A stretch of 64,000 nt of DNA, from contig JBCCTU010000002.1 in the NCBI GenBank assembly GCA_039198065.1, positions 434,001-498,000 of the forward strand, read 5' to 3'. The notes below the pieces were generated by a model. That model searched no databases and was not told the DNA's origin. It saw nothing but the letters and a program-made list of their open reading frames with translations. Both the position numbers and the translations under genes were made by a program. Below are positions 53,932 through 63,328 of this stretch, piece after piece; positions within the stretch are counted from its first letter, which is position 1; each line of letters opens with the position of its first letter. Source of the stretch: CALHVX01 sp039198065. Lineage in GTDB: Bacteria; Pseudomonadota; Gammaproteobacteria; Pseudomonadales; Azotimanducaceae.

Positions 53932-56518
53932 TGACATTGGCCTGGGCCGCCGCAATGCGCGCGACAGGCACCCGGTAGGGGCTGCACGAAACGTAGTCAA
54001 GCCCCTGGTCATGGAAGAACTGGATCGATCGCGGATCGCCGCCGTGTTCGCCGCAGACACCAAACTTGATGCCCTTCTTGCGGCTGCTTGCGTCTTCGAT
54101 GGTGGTGCTCAGCAGCCGTCCCACGGCGCGTTTGTCGATACTGACAAAGGGATCGTTCTCGATCAGCTTCTTGTCGAGGTATTCGGGCACAAACTTAGCC
54201 GAATCGTCTCGTGAGAACCCATAGGTCATCTGGGTCAGGTCGTTGGTTCCGAAACTCATGAACTCGACCGCCGGCGCGATGCGGTCGGCGCTCAGGCAAG
54301 CGCGGGGTGTTTCGATCATGGAACCGATGCGGTACGACAGGGAGGCGCCTTTCTCACTGAGTACCCGATGAATGCTGCGCTCGATGACGTCGTTGATCAG
54401 CCGCACTTCGCGCACGTTGATGACGAGCGGGATCATGATTTCCGGGTAGGGCTTGAGGCCACGATCGCGGGCTTCAACGGCGGCACCGATGATCGCCGTG
54501 ACCTGCATTTCAGTGATCTCCGGATACACCACAGACAGCCGGCAACCGCGGAAGCCCAGCATTGGGTTGACCTCGCTCATGCTTTCGGCGATCGCGCGAA
54601 TGCGTTCGACGGGCTTACCGATGGTCTGCGCCAGTGCGTCGATGTCCCCGTCTCCGTGCGGTAAAAACTCGTGCAGCGGTGGGTCGAGCAGGCGCACGGT
54701 AACCGGATAGCCGTCCATGGCTTCGTAGATGGCCAGCATGTCAGCGTGTTGAAAGCCCTGCAGCGTGGCCAGGTGCCGCAGGCGTTCCTCTCGAGACTCG
54801 GACAGAATCATCGCCCGCATCGCGGCGAGGCGATCGGTCTCGAAAAACATGTGCTCCGTGCGGCATAGGCCGATCCCTTCGGCGCCGAGGGCCCGGGCGC
54901 TGGCGGCGTCTTCGCGGGTGTCGGCGTTGGCTCGGATCTTCAGTCGTCGGTGTTTGTCCGCCCAATCAAGCAGCGTCTTAAAATCGTCGTTGGCGCTGGC
55001 TTCGATCTTGGGAATGTCACCGAGCATGACGTCGCCGGTATTGCCATCCAGGGTGATGACATCACCGCGTGCAATACGCACGCCGTTGCTGCTGGTCGCG
55101 GTTCCGTTCGCCGTGTCAACGTTCAACGTGCCACAGCCGGTGATGGCGCAGACCCCCATGCCTCGGGCAACGACCGCCGCGTGCGAGGTCATGCCGCCGA
55201 GCTCCGTGAGAATGCCTTCGGCGGCTTTCATGCCGTGGATGTCTTCCGGTGTGGTTTCTCGACGCACGAGCACCACAGGGTGGCCGTCTTTCGCGACCGC
55301 AACGGCTTCGTCAGCGGAAAAGACAACCCGACCGGTGGCGCCGCCGGGGCTTGCGGGTAAGCCTGTCGCGACGACGTCGCGCTTGGCTGCCGGATCCACC
55401 ATAGGATGGAGAAACGACTCGACGTGCTCCGGCGCGACGCGGAGCAGTGCTTCCTGCTCGTCGATAAGCCCCTCTTCGACCATGGCGACAGCGATCTTGA
55501 TCGACGCCCGTCCGGTGCGTTTGCCGCTGCGCGTTTGCAGGATGTAGAAGCGACCTTCCTGAATCGTGAACTCGATGTCCTGCATGTCCCGGTAGTGGCG
55601 CTCCAGCAGCGCCTGAACACGAAAGAGTTCGTCGTAGGCGTCCGGCAAGCGAGCTTGCAGAGCCTCAATCGGCTCCGGCGTGCGGATGCCGGCCACCACA
55701 TCCTCGCCGGCGGCGTTGAAGAGGAATTCGCCGAAAAAGCGTCGGTCGCCCGTCGACGGATCGCGCGTGAAGGCCACGCCGGAGCCGGAGTCGTCGCCGA
55801 AGTTACCAAACACCATGGCCTGGACGTTGACCGCAGTCCCCAGGGTTTCGGAAATGTTGTTCATTTCCCGGTAGACGTTGGCGCGGGGTGAGTGCCAGGA
55901 CAGAAACACAGCCTCCACAGCGCGCTTGAGCTGCTCGAAGGGGTCCTGGGGAAAGTCGGTCAACGCTTTGAACTCTGCAATGACCGTTTTCCAATCGTCT
56001 GCGGACAGGTCGACGTCGTGCGTCTTGTTGTGCTGATCTTTGTAGCTGCGCAGCTTGTGTTCGAACTGCTCGCCGTCCATGCCGAGTACGACGTCCGAGA
56101 ACATCTGAATGAACCGCCGATAGGAATCGTAGGCAAAGCGCGGATTGCCGGTTTTTGCGGCAAGGCCTTCAACGATCTCATCGTTCAGGCCGAGGTTCAG
56201 GATCGTGTCCATCATCCCGGGCATGGAGACTGGTGCACCGGAGCGGACAGAAAACAGCAGCGGGTTTTCCGGATCGCCAAACCGCGCGCCCATGCGCTTT
56301 TCCACCAGATCGAGCGCGATCCGATACTCTTGCTCCAACAGCGTCGGTAGCGTGTTGCCGCGTTCGAAGAACTCATGACAGGTGGGCGTGGTGATAACGA
56401 AGCCGAACGGTACGGGGAGACCGAGGTTCGTCATTTCGCAGAGGTTGGCGCCTTTTCCGCCAAGGAGATCTCGATCGTCCTTGCTGCCCTCGGTAAACAG
56501 GTACACGCGCTTGGCCAT
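53906..56518 (-). CDS. ppdK: Pyruvate, phosphate dikinase
   Basis: An 870-residue enzyme of full length. The N-terminal ATP-grasp part has GGKGANLCEMTNLGLPVP and LLFSVRSGAPVSMPGMMDTI; the swivelling phosphohistidine site is LGGMTSHAAVVARGMG with His446; the C-terminal TIM barrel ends in KFGVCGEHGGDP, which carries the catalytic Cys. It interconverts pyruvate, ATP and phosphate with PEP, AMP and PPi, in either glycolytic or gluconeogenic direction. No regulatory-protein gene is next to it. Confidence 0.96.
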   Translation of the reverse strand: MAKRVYLFTEGSKDDRDLLGGKGANLCEMTNLGLPVPFGFVITTPTCHEFFERGNTLPTLLEQEYRIALDLVEKRMGARFGDPENPLLFSVRSGAPVSMPGMMDTILNLGLNDEIVEGLAAKTGNPRFAYDSYRRFIQMFSDVVLGMDGEQFEHKLRSYKDQHNKTHDVDLSADDWKTVIAEFKALTDFPQDPFEQLKRAVEAVFLSWHSPRANVYREMNNISETLGTAVNVQAMVFGNFGDDSGSGVAFTRDPSTGDRRFFGEFLFNAAGEDVVAGIRTPEPIEALQARLPDAYDELFRVQALLERHYRDMQDIEFTIQEGRFYILQTRSGKRTGRASIKIAVAMVEEGLIDEQEALLRVAPEHVESFLHPMVDPAAKRDVVATGLPASPGGATGRVVFSADEAVAVAKDGHPVVLVRRETTPEDIHGMKAAEGILTELGGMTSHAAVVARGMGVCAITGCGTLNVDTANGTATSSNGVRIARGDVITLDGNTGDVMLGDIPKIEASANDDFKTLLDWADKHRRLKIRANADTREDAASARALGAEGIGLCRTEHMFFETDRLAAMRAMILSESREERLRHLATLQGFQHADMLAIYEAMDGYPVTVRLLDPPLHEFLPHGDGDIDALAQTIGKPVERIRAIAESMSEVNPMLGFRGCRLSVVYPEITEMQVTAIIGAAVEARDRGLKPYPEIMIPLVINVREVRLINDVIERSIHRVLSEKGASLSYRIGSMIETPRACLSADRIAPAVEFMSFGTNDLTQMTYGFSRDDSAKFVPEYLDKKLIENDPFVSIDKRAVGRLLSTTIEDASSRKKGIKFGVCGEHGGDPRSIQFFHDQGLDYVSCSPYRVPVARIAAAQANVRSAGSGGR

Positions 56519-56630
56519 GGGCTGATTATCCGTTCATGACTCGAGTTGGTACGGGAAGATAGCACCAACTTTGTACTGACACGGCTGTGGGTCTGATTTG
56601 GCCGTTACCGACGGTTGGCGCAGAACCGGG

Positions 56631-58481
56631 CTAGGGATCCCACGGCATGCGAGGGTTAAACTGAGCGAGATCAAACGCGGGTCTTGGGCGCCTCCAGCCG
56701 AGACTTGTCCACAGCGTTTCTGGATTCCACATCGGCTGGCGCACGGCGACTGAGTTCGCATCCACTGCCTGTCGAAAGCGAGCGATGGACTCCTGCAGCT
56801 TGCCCTCAGCAGCAAGTAGGAACGCCTCGGCGACCGCATGGCGTGGGTTTAGACGGTGAATCCGAGTCTTTAGGCTGGCGTACTGTGCTTGGTTACCCTG
56901 CGCGTAGTGTGCCATGGCGAGGCCGGTCAGTTGCTCGGGAGAGTCTGCTTTCAGGGACTCAAATTTTCTCGCGGCCTGTGCGGTATCACCCTTCTGTAAG
57001 AGCACGAGGCCATGACGAAAGACGGTCCTGCTGTTGATTCCTGAGATGCCGTAGGCGTTTCGGTACTGTTCTTCCGCTGCTTCGTAGCGCTCAAGCATTT
57101 CATAGGCAAAGGCGAGGTGCGTGTTGCAAATCACGCACAGCGGGTCACGATCCACGAGGTACTCGGCAACCTTTGCGGCTCGACCGTACTCGTTCAAGGT
57201 GAGGTAAAAAGTACACAGTCCCCGTAGTGACTCCGTATTGGTCGGGTCGATGGAAAAGCTCCGCTCGTAGTAGCGCGCGGCTGTTGGGTAGTCACCTCCG
57301 CGCCGATTGAACAGGCTCCATGCCCGGTAGGCCAGCGCAACGGGGTGTTCGGGATCGATCACGAGCGCTTGGCTTACAAGACTCTCCCGGTCTTGACTCG
57401 TATCTCGGTCATCCACTCCGGCGCGCCAACGCTGCAGTAGCAGGCGCGCCTTAGCTAGAAGGGCTGGAACGAAGTCGGGGGCTTCGGTAAGTGAAATGTC
57501 GAGCTGACGCTGCGCCTCATCAAGGTGATCTGTCCGGCTGTAGTCCCCGAGACCCAAGAGGTAGTGCGCACGCGCATAGGCGGCGAAGGTTGTGCCGCCA
57601 ACATGCGATTCGTTGGAGAATTCTGCCGCGGTAGCGCGGACGTTCAGAGCCGCCAAGACCTTGGGTACAACGGTCTTGTCGACCCGATTCAGGTCGATGA
57701 GCGCGCCAGAGAAAGCGTCGGCCCAGACGACGGCGTTGCGTCGGGCGTCAACGAGTGTGAGACCGAGCCGATAGAGGTCCTGGTGTTTTGCTAACTGACC
57801 CTGAAGGACATAGGACACGCTCAAGCGTTCCGCAACCTCTTCGCTGGTCAGTTGCTCAAGCTGCGACGAAAACGAGGAGTTTTGGGCGATGACTCGTAGC
57901 TCCGGAATCCGGACCAGTTCGCTGAGAAGCGCCGAGGCCAGGCCGTGACCCAAAAAATTCAGATCTTCCCGTTCCTCAGCACTCGTAAAGGGCAACACTG
58001 CGAGTGATGGCGGGCTGTGCTCCGCGCTCTTCGCGGCCTGGGCTGCCAGGGGCCGGTCAGCGGAACGCCAGACCAGGGGTGCACACAGTGGAAGGGCGAC
58101 AATCAGAGCGATGGCCGCGCGCCTTAGCCATCGGGCGTTTTCGTCCGGCGGTTGCTCTACGGTCGCTGCCGACTCAATGGCAGCCACGGTCCGATAGCCG
58201 CGTTTAGGGACCGTTGCGATGTAGCGGGGCTCGCGAGCGCTGTCGCCGAGCGCTTGGCGAATTCGATGAATCGCGCCGTGGATTGCGTTGGGCTCGACCT
58301 GGCGCGCTCCCCAGACCTGCTCCAGCAGCTCATCTGCCGACACGGTTTCGCCATCCGCCTTGAGCAGCGTGGCCAAAACGTCCATGGCCTGTGGGTCGAG
58401 GACAGCCTCCTGCCCGTTGCGGCTGAGTCGGTTCGCCGCGAAATCAACGGTCCAGGCACCGAAGGTGGTTCTGTGCGTCAC
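56631..58481 (-). CDS. CadC-like membrane-bound regulator with TPR domain
   Basis: A 616-residue protein with an OmpR/CadC winged helix (residues 1-100, with SADELLEQVWGARQVEPNAI and VPKRGYRTVA), one membrane helix (about 121-138) and a periplasmic part. The first periplasmic segment (SLAVLPFTSAEEREDLNFLG) is the TolB-like region usual in such proteins, followed by TPR repeats. It senses an envelope signal and binds DNA directly, without a phosphorelay. It is divergent from a secreted-protein gene about 160 nt away, an obvious candidate target. Confidence 0.88.
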   Translation of the reverse strand: MTHRTTFGAWTVDFAANRLSRNGQEAVLDPQAMDVLATLLKADGETVSADELLEQVWGARQVEPNAIHGAIHRIRQALGDSAREPRYIATVPKRGYRTVAAIESAATVEQPPDENARWLRRAAIALIVALPLCAPLVWRSADRPLAAQAAKSAEHSPPSLAVLPFTSAEEREDLNFLGHGLASALLSELVRIPELRVIAQNSSFSSQLEQLTSEEVAERLSVSYVLQGQLAKHQDLYRLGLTLVDARRNAVVWADAFSGALIDLNRVDKTVVPKVLAALNVRATAAEFSNESHVGGTTFAAYARAHYLLGLGDYSRTDHLDEAQRQLDISLTEAPDFVPALLAKARLLLQRWRAGVDDRDTSQDRESLVSQALVIDPEHPVALAYRAWSLFNRRGGDYPTAARYYERSFSIDPTNTESLRGLCTFYLTLNEYGRAAKVAEYLVDRDPLCVICNTHLAFAYEMLERYEAAEEQYRNAYGISGINSRTVFRHGLVLLQKGDTAQAARKFESLKADSPEQLTGLAMAHYAQGNQAQYASLKTRIHRLNPRHAVAEAFLLAAEGKLQESIARFRQAVDANSVAVRQPMWNPETLWTSLGWRRPRPAFDLAQFNPRMPWDP

Positions 58482-58642
58482 GATCTCCCCTCCGACGCCT
58501 CACTTAAGTACCTGATTTGGCAGGCAAAGAAAAACTCAAGAAAGATTCAAGACGCTTCAAAGTACCACAACGTTGCACTTTGCAAAGCTGCCGGCGCTTC
58601 ACAGCAACCCGTTCAGCCACTCACTGCAATGAGGACAACACA

Positions 58643-59332
58643 GTGACCAGACTAACAGTCAGCTTTGTAACGGCTACCGCCCTGGTGGCGCTGCTCGGCT
58701 CGAGCCCGACCGCGCACGCCGGGGGCAAGCCGGTTAAACGCGTCTTTCAATCGGCGGACATGATTTCGCTGCAATCCGGGCAACCGGAGGGCGCCGCGAC
58801 GTTGATTCGAAAGCGGAACCGGATTGAAGGCCGTGTCATGGTAAACGTCGAGACCGCGGGCGACCCCTACACCGTCTGGTGGGTGGTATTTAATCGGCCA
58901 GAGAAGTGCCGCTATACCCCGTGCACGGTCATTCCCCCTGAGGAGGGCGGCGGTGTGTACGTCGAAGACCTACTCAACCCGGAGACCGGCGTGGCGATTT
59001 TCAGTGCCGGTGGTGCGATTAGTGCCGCGAACGGGCGACCGGAGGGAGCGGACAGCCGAGGTGTGATCAATCTCGATATCAAGACCCTGGCGGGGCGCAA
59101 GCCCGAGGGACTGTTTGTGTTGGAGACGTTCTTCGACGGCACGCCGTTCCCGTTGGATCGCCTGCTCTGGGGCAACGGTCTCCGCGCCGAGATCCATCTC
59201 ATCGTCGACCGGCATCCAGAACTCGTGTCATGGTCGGAAGACCTCACCACGACCAACTGGTCTCCCAACTTTAACCATCGCGCGGCGATCTTCACTTCCG
59301 TGGAGACCCGCTGGGGTTGGGGTTACCGCTAA
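58643..59332 (+). CDS. Secreted protein of unknown function
   Basis: About 229 residues from the GTG at 58643 (GAGGACAA upstream); the open frame extends to 58517 but that part is not signal-like. A signal peptide ends at AHAGG. The mature protein is beta-rich, with YTVWWVVFNRPEKCRYTPCTV (two cysteines, probably disulfide) and DRLLWGNGLRAEIHLIVDRHPE. I do not recognise the family with confidence. It diverges from the CadC-like regulator. Confidence 0.7.
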   Translation: MTRLTVSFVTATALVALLGSSPTAHAGGKPVKRVFQSADMISLQSGQPEGAATLIRKRNRIEGRVMVNVETAGDPYTVWWVVFNRPEKCRYTPCTVIPPEEGGGVYVEDLLNPETGVAIFSAGGAISAANGRPEGADSRGVINLDIKTLAGRKPEGLFVLETFFDGTPFPLDRLLWGNGLRAEIHLIVDRHPELVSWSEDLTTTNWSPNFNHRAAIFTSVETRWGWGYR

Positions 59333-59353
59333 CCTGTGCAGGGACACCGGCGT

Positions 59354-59372
59354 GCCCCGCAATCAGCGGGGC
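59354..59372. terminator. Strong GC hairpin between convergent genes
   Basis: A perfect 7-nt stem (gccccgc/gcggggc) with a 5-nt loop, extendable by two further pairs, lies 22 nt after the secreted-protein stop. The DDN-type gene on the opposite strand ends inside it. It is the best-shaped terminator candidate in the window, though without a T-run. Confidence 0.5.
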
Positions 59373-59842
59373 GCGATCGCAACCACGGGAATCAGTCGTT
59401 TGGTCGCGGACTGGTACCGCTCGTAGGGCGCAAACACAGCGACCATGGTGGCCCAGGCTCGGGTTCGTACATCGCCCTCGAGCACGCGTGCCGTCGCCTG
59501 ACTGAATTGATCCTTCACGGCGATAGCGCACTGCGGGTCGGCGTCGAGATTTAGAAACCAGGCAGGATGCGCCGGTGCGCCGCCCTTCGACGCGATCACA
59601 ATGTACTCGCCGTCGATTTCGGTATAGATCAACGGCAGCGTGAGCGTCTTGCCGCTCTTCCGACCCCGGGTCAGCAGCAACAGCGTTGGCACGGTGCCGG
59701 CTACACCGGCAGCACTTGCGTCCCAGTCGTGGGCGGCAACAGGGTCCGTCAAATACTGATTCAGATGAGTCTTGATCCAGTCCGGCAGTGCCGTCGCTAA
59801 TGCCACCTCCTGGGGGCTGGGTAGGGAGAAGGGCGCACTCAC
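59363..59842 (-). CDS. Deazaflavin-dependent nitroreductase-like (DDN family) protein
   Basis: A 159-residue split-barrel protein. LLLTRGRKSGKTLTLPLIYT and YIVIASKGGAPAHPAWFLNLDADP are the hallmark strings of the DDN family, whose mycobacterial members use F420H2 to reduce quinones and nitro compounds. In a proteobacterium the cofactor (F420 or FMN) is uncertain. An LLM-class oxidoreductase gene, also often F420-linked, lies at the right end of the window. ATG at 59842. Confidence 0.88.
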   Translation of the reverse strand: MSAPFSLPSPQEVALATALPDWIKTHLNQYLTDPVAAHDWDASAAGVAGTVPTLLLLTRGRKSGKTLTLPLIYTEIDGEYIVIASKGGAPAHPAWFLNLDADPQCAIAVKDQFSQATARVLEGDVRTRAWATMVAVFAPYERYQSATKRLIPVVAIAPR

Positions 59843-59866
59843 TCTGTTGTACTCCTTTTATTGCGG

Positions 59867-61483
59867 TCAGCGTGCGATGCCAAGGGGTGAAAAAACGATA
59901 TAGAGTCCAACGACGGCTGCCAACAGGATCCCGGCCGTGAGCGGTGTATGGCGCCAGGGTGTCAGGTCCAACGCGGCAGGCGACGCGCAAGCGATCTGGG
60001 CCGGGGGCACGCGCGGGGTGTGCCGCGCGAAACTCACCATGATCAGGCACTCGGCGAGAAACAGCAGTGCGTACTGATGCACGAAGTTCAGGTCCGGGCT
60101 CCAAACGAAACGGAGGATGCCGTAGGACAGCACGTGAAAGAGCAACACGGTTTTCGCGGCGGCTGCCGGTACTCGAGGTGCGAACAGACCGGCCAGAACG
60201 ATCGCGATGATGGGAATGTTGTAGAAGCCGGTAAAGGTGCGAATGACCTGCCAGAGGCCATCGGGGGCACGGTCGAGGAGTGGCGCCATGACGACGCTCG
60301 CGAGCGCGATGATCGCGCTGGCAATCTGGGCGACGCGAACCCGGCGCTGATCGGTAAAGGGTGAAGACCGCAGTGGCTCGAGTAGGTCGAGGGTCAGTAG
60401 GGTCGCGGCGCTGTTCACAAGCGAGTTGAAACTGCTGAACACGGCGCCGAGCAGCACAGCAAGGAACAGGCCGCTTAAGGCGCCTGGTAGTACATCCGCT
60501 ACCAGCCGTGGATAGGCGTCGTCCATGGAGGCGAGCGTGGTGCCATAGAGGTGAAAGGCGATGACACCGGGCATCATCATGAACAGCGGTACAAGGAGCT
60601 TGAAGTAGCCGGACAGCAGCACGCCCTTCTGTCCTTCGGCAAGGCTCGCAGCGCCCAGAGTGCGTTGAATCACGTACTGATTCGTACCCCAGTAAAACAG
60701 GTTCGCCAGAATCATTCCGGTAAACAGCGTACCGAAGGGTGTCGGGTCGTCGCTCGCGCCGATTGCGTTGAGCTTTTCCTGATGCGCTCGAAGCAAGGTC
60801 AGGCAGCCGTCGAGCCAGCTGCCGTTTCCGAGCAGCGAGAGCCCGAGGTATGGAATCAGAGCACCGAAGACGAGCAAGCCGACGCCGTTGAGGGTGTCGG
60901 ATATAGCGATTGCTCGCAGCCCTCCGAACACCGCGTAGGCCGCTCCAACGCCGGCGATGGCGGCGATGATCCCAGTGAGCGCGGTGGTGCGATCGATGTT
61001 GAGCTGAGCTGAGACGTCAAACAGCTGCAGTACCGCCACCGCGCCGGCGTAAAGCACCGCGGGAATGGTGATTAGGCTGTAGCCGACGAGAAACAGGAGT
61101 GCGCTCAGTCGGCGGGTCGTCGAGTCGAACCGTTGCTCCAGGTACTCGGGCAACGTGGTGAAGCCCCGGGCCAGGTATCGCGGTAAGAACACCAGCGCCA
61201 TGACGACGATGGCGACGGCGGCGGTCACTTCCCACGCCATGCTCGAGAGGTTAAAGGCGTAGGCGCTGCCGTTAAGTCCGATGAGCTGTTCGGCGGACAG
61301 GTTCGTTAGCAGCAGGGAGCCGGCAATGAACACGCCGCTGAGGCTACGGCCGGCAAGAAAGTAGCGATCGGCGACGCTGGCCTGGGCCGCGGTGCGCTGC
61401 TCGCGCCGGAACGCAAACCAAGCGACGAGCACCATGAAGGCAAAACAGGAGCCTCCGGTGAGCAGCGTCTCCTGGGTGGTCAC
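59867..61483 (-). CDS. Sodium:solute symporter (SSS family, SGLT-like)
   Basis: About 538 residues from GTG 61483, with some fourteen membrane helices; the frame is open to a GTG at 61537, which would overlap the upstream selenoprotein gene by 38 nt. LLLTNLSAEQLIGLNGSAYAF and LPEYLEQRFDSTTRRLSA are typical of the SGLT/SSS branch that takes up sugars or related solutes with sodium. It begins about 17 nt past the selenoprotein stop. No catabolic partner indicates the solute. Confidence 0.88.
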   Translation of the reverse strand: MTTQETLLTGGSCFAFMVLVAWFAFRREQRTAAQASVADRYFLAGRSLSGVFIAGSLLLTNLSAEQLIGLNGSAYAFNLSSMAWEVTAAVAIVVMALVFLPRYLARGFTTLPEYLEQRFDSTTRRLSALLFLVGYSLITIPAVLYAGAVAVLQLFDVSAQLNIDRTTALTGIIAAIAGVGAAYAVFGGLRAIAISDTLNGVGLLVFGALIPYLGLSLLGNGSWLDGCLTLLRAHQEKLNAIGASDDPTPFGTLFTGMILANLFYWGTNQYVIQRTLGAASLAEGQKGVLLSGYFKLLVPLFMMMPGVIAFHLYGTTLASMDDAYPRLVADVLPGALSGLFLAVLLGAVFSSFNSLVNSAATLLTLDLLEPLRSSPFTDQRRVRVAQIASAIIALASVVMAPLLDRAPDGLWQVIRTFTGFYNIPIIAIVLAGLFAPRVPAAAAKTVLLFHVLSYGILRFVWSPDLNFVHQYALLFLAECLIMVSFARHTPRVPPAQIACASPAALDLTPWRHTPLTAGILLAAVVGLYIVFSPLGIAR

Positions 61484-61499
61484 GCGCTGGGTGCGAGGG

Positions 61500-62633
61500 T
61501 CAGGGCGTCCATTCGTCGGAATAGTTTTCCGGGCCACTGGCGCGGATGTCGCTCAGCCAATCGCCCTCGTAGGGCCAGGCATCCGGATTCGCCGGATCCG
61601 GCCCTTGCCAGAAGCGGGCGAGGGGGCCATCGCCCACCGGGTGCAGAGACCAGGCCTGGCGGCGGAAGGTCCAGCTGTCCGGTACCAGCTTATGGGCGAT
61701 TCGGAAATGCTCGACCGCGTCGCTTACATCGCCGCGTCGGTGCAGTTCTGTGGCCAGCTCGAAGTGCGCGTGGCCGAGGGCGTTGTCTGCGTTTCTGGGC
61801 CGCGATCGCGCGACGACATCGTCGGCCGAGAGGGCATAAACCGACGCGGAACCTTTGGCGACCCAATCGCGCAGGGCAGCGTGATAGGCTTCTGGCTGAG
61901 CGCGGATCTGACCGGCTTCAGCCATCATGTCGATGAAGCGCTGGGGCACGGTCGCGGGATCGGGCCTCTCGAAGTTGGCCGACATCTCTTGTGAGTCCGG
62001 CCTCGCCAGGGGCTGTGGCGCCGGTGCGGCTTCCGCCGGTCGAACAATGGTGCCTTGCTCATCGATCCACACGGACTGCGGAATGTTGTTGATACCGAAC
62101 AGATCCGCCAGCACGTGGTGTTCGTCGATTAACGCCGGATGGGTCGGCTGTGCGGCCTCGATAAACGATCGACAACCGGCGGCTCCGAGGGCGTCGAGAC
62201 CGACGGTAATCAGCTCGAAGCCTTGAGGAGCCAGTTCGTCGCGCAGTTCCCGCCACACGGGCAGGTCAGCTGAGCAGCCTCAGTAGGGCGCCCAGGCATA
62301 CACGACGATCTTCTTCCCGCGCTGACTCGACAGACTGATGGTGTTGCCGTCCAGGTCCGGAAGCGTGAAGTCTGCGGCTTCGGCCGAGACGAGTGTGCGG
62401 TGTCCGATGGCTTCCGGACCGATCGCCCACAGTTCATGACCATCCGCCTTTACCACCGGCAGCCCGATCACCTCGGCGACACCAAGGACATCGATCTCGG
62501 CCGCGGCGGTGAGCCGCTCCGCATCCTTCAGGGGAATGCACACTGAGCCCTTGCAGGCGCCCTCGGGCTTGATCGCCCAGCCCGTCGCTTGCTCGAATGC
62601 AGCCGTTGGTTGGTGTGCCTTATCGATGAGCAT
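61500..62633 (-). CDS. ResA-like thioredoxin-fold selenoprotein (WAxxUG motif, in-frame UGA)
   Basis: One 377-residue frame is interrupted only by a TGA at 62280-62282 (codon 118). Reading it as selenocysteine (U) gives VVYAWAPYUGCSADLPVW, the WAxxUGxxxxLP active-site motif of a known ResA-like selenoprotein family; the sequence is thioredoxin-like on both sides (SAEAADFTLPDLDGN before, IPQSVWIDEQG after). The N-terminus has KPEGACKGSVCIPL, also a family trait; the C-terminal third is helical and TPR-like. AGGGAGAAGG precedes the ATG. It is probably a periplasm-like or cytoplasmic redoxin. A naive call would give two ORFs (62280-62633 and 61500-62258). Confidence 0.85.
62249..62282 (-). promoter_or_regulatory. 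UGA codon with candidate bacterial SECIS hairpin
   Basis: In the mRNA the UGA (62282-62280) is followed after 18 nt by CCCG (62261-62258), a 5-nt loop UGUGG and CGGG (62252-62249). A bacterial SECIS is a hairpin starting within about 15-25 nt after the UGA with a G/U-bearing loop, which this fits in position. The stem is only four pairs, so the folding should be computed before trusting it. Confidence 0.4.
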
Positions 62634-62707
62634 GCCTTCTCCCTGTGACCCCGGTGCGCGGTGGTATTGCCGACTGTTTCACCGGCAGTTTGAAAGGTTG
62701 TCGACCG

Positions 62708-63283
62708 ATGAACAACCGATTGAAGAACTGTCGCGTCCCATCCTGGAGATCCGTGTCCCGCACGCTTGCTGTCTTGACGCTGGGGTTCGTTGCCGGTTGC
62801 CAGTCGACGGCAACGCCGATCACGACGGTAGATGACGTCGACCTAGATCGCTTCATGGGTGATTGGTACGTGATTGCCCACATTCCAACATTTCTCGAAA
62901 AGCGGGCGGTCAACGCCATCGAGAGCTACCGCCGCGGCACCGAGCCGCGCATCGAAACCACGTTCCGCTTTCGCAATGGTTTCGATGCGCCAGTGAAAAC
63001 TTACACGCCGACAGGCTTCGTTCGCGAAGACAGTCCCGGGCACTGGGGCATGCAGTTCCTTTGGCCGATCAAGGCCGAGTACCGCATCAGCTATGTTTCG
63101 CCCGACTACTCGACGACGCTGATCGGGCGAAGCAAACGCGACTATCTGTGGATCATGGCTCGAACACCGACGTTGCCGGAGCAGGAGCTTGATGCATTGA
63201 TCGAGCGCGCCGTCGATTGGGGATATAAGCGTGAGGACATCCGGCTTGTCCCACAGCGGTGGCCTGAACCGGCGTCCAGCTGA
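62708..63283 (+). CDS. blc: Lipocalin family lipoprotein (Blc-like)
   Basis: A 191-residue lipoprotein from the ATG at 62708 (an upstream in-frame ATG at 62645 is less likely). Signal with lipobox VAGC, then the lipocalin GxW motif FMGDWYVIAHIPTF and the beta-barrel segments ETTFRFRNGF and GHWGMQFLWPIKAEYRI; DYLWIMARTPTLP matches the conserved late strand of bacterial Blc. It should sit on the outer membrane and bind a fatty acid or lysophospholipid. It diverges from the selenoprotein gene. Confidence 0.88.
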   Translation: MNNRLKNCRVPSWRSVSRTLAVLTLGFVAGCQSTATPITTVDDVDLDRFMGDWYVIAHIPTFLEKRAVNAIESYRRGTEPRIETTFRFRNGFDAPVKTYTPTGFVREDSPGHWGMQFLWPIKAEYRISYVSPDYSTTLIGRSKRDYLWIMARTPTLPEQELDALIERAVDWGYKREDIRLVPQRWPEPASS

Positions 63284-63328
63284 TCGACCACCGCTAAGCA
63301 CTTTCAGACCGAACACGAGGGGAATCGA

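Noticed and set aside
58629..58646. Five-codon leader peptide before the secreted protein (ATG to TGA overlapping the GTG start)
   Set aside because: Too short to tell from chance and without attenuator-like hairpins; noted only as overlapping the start.
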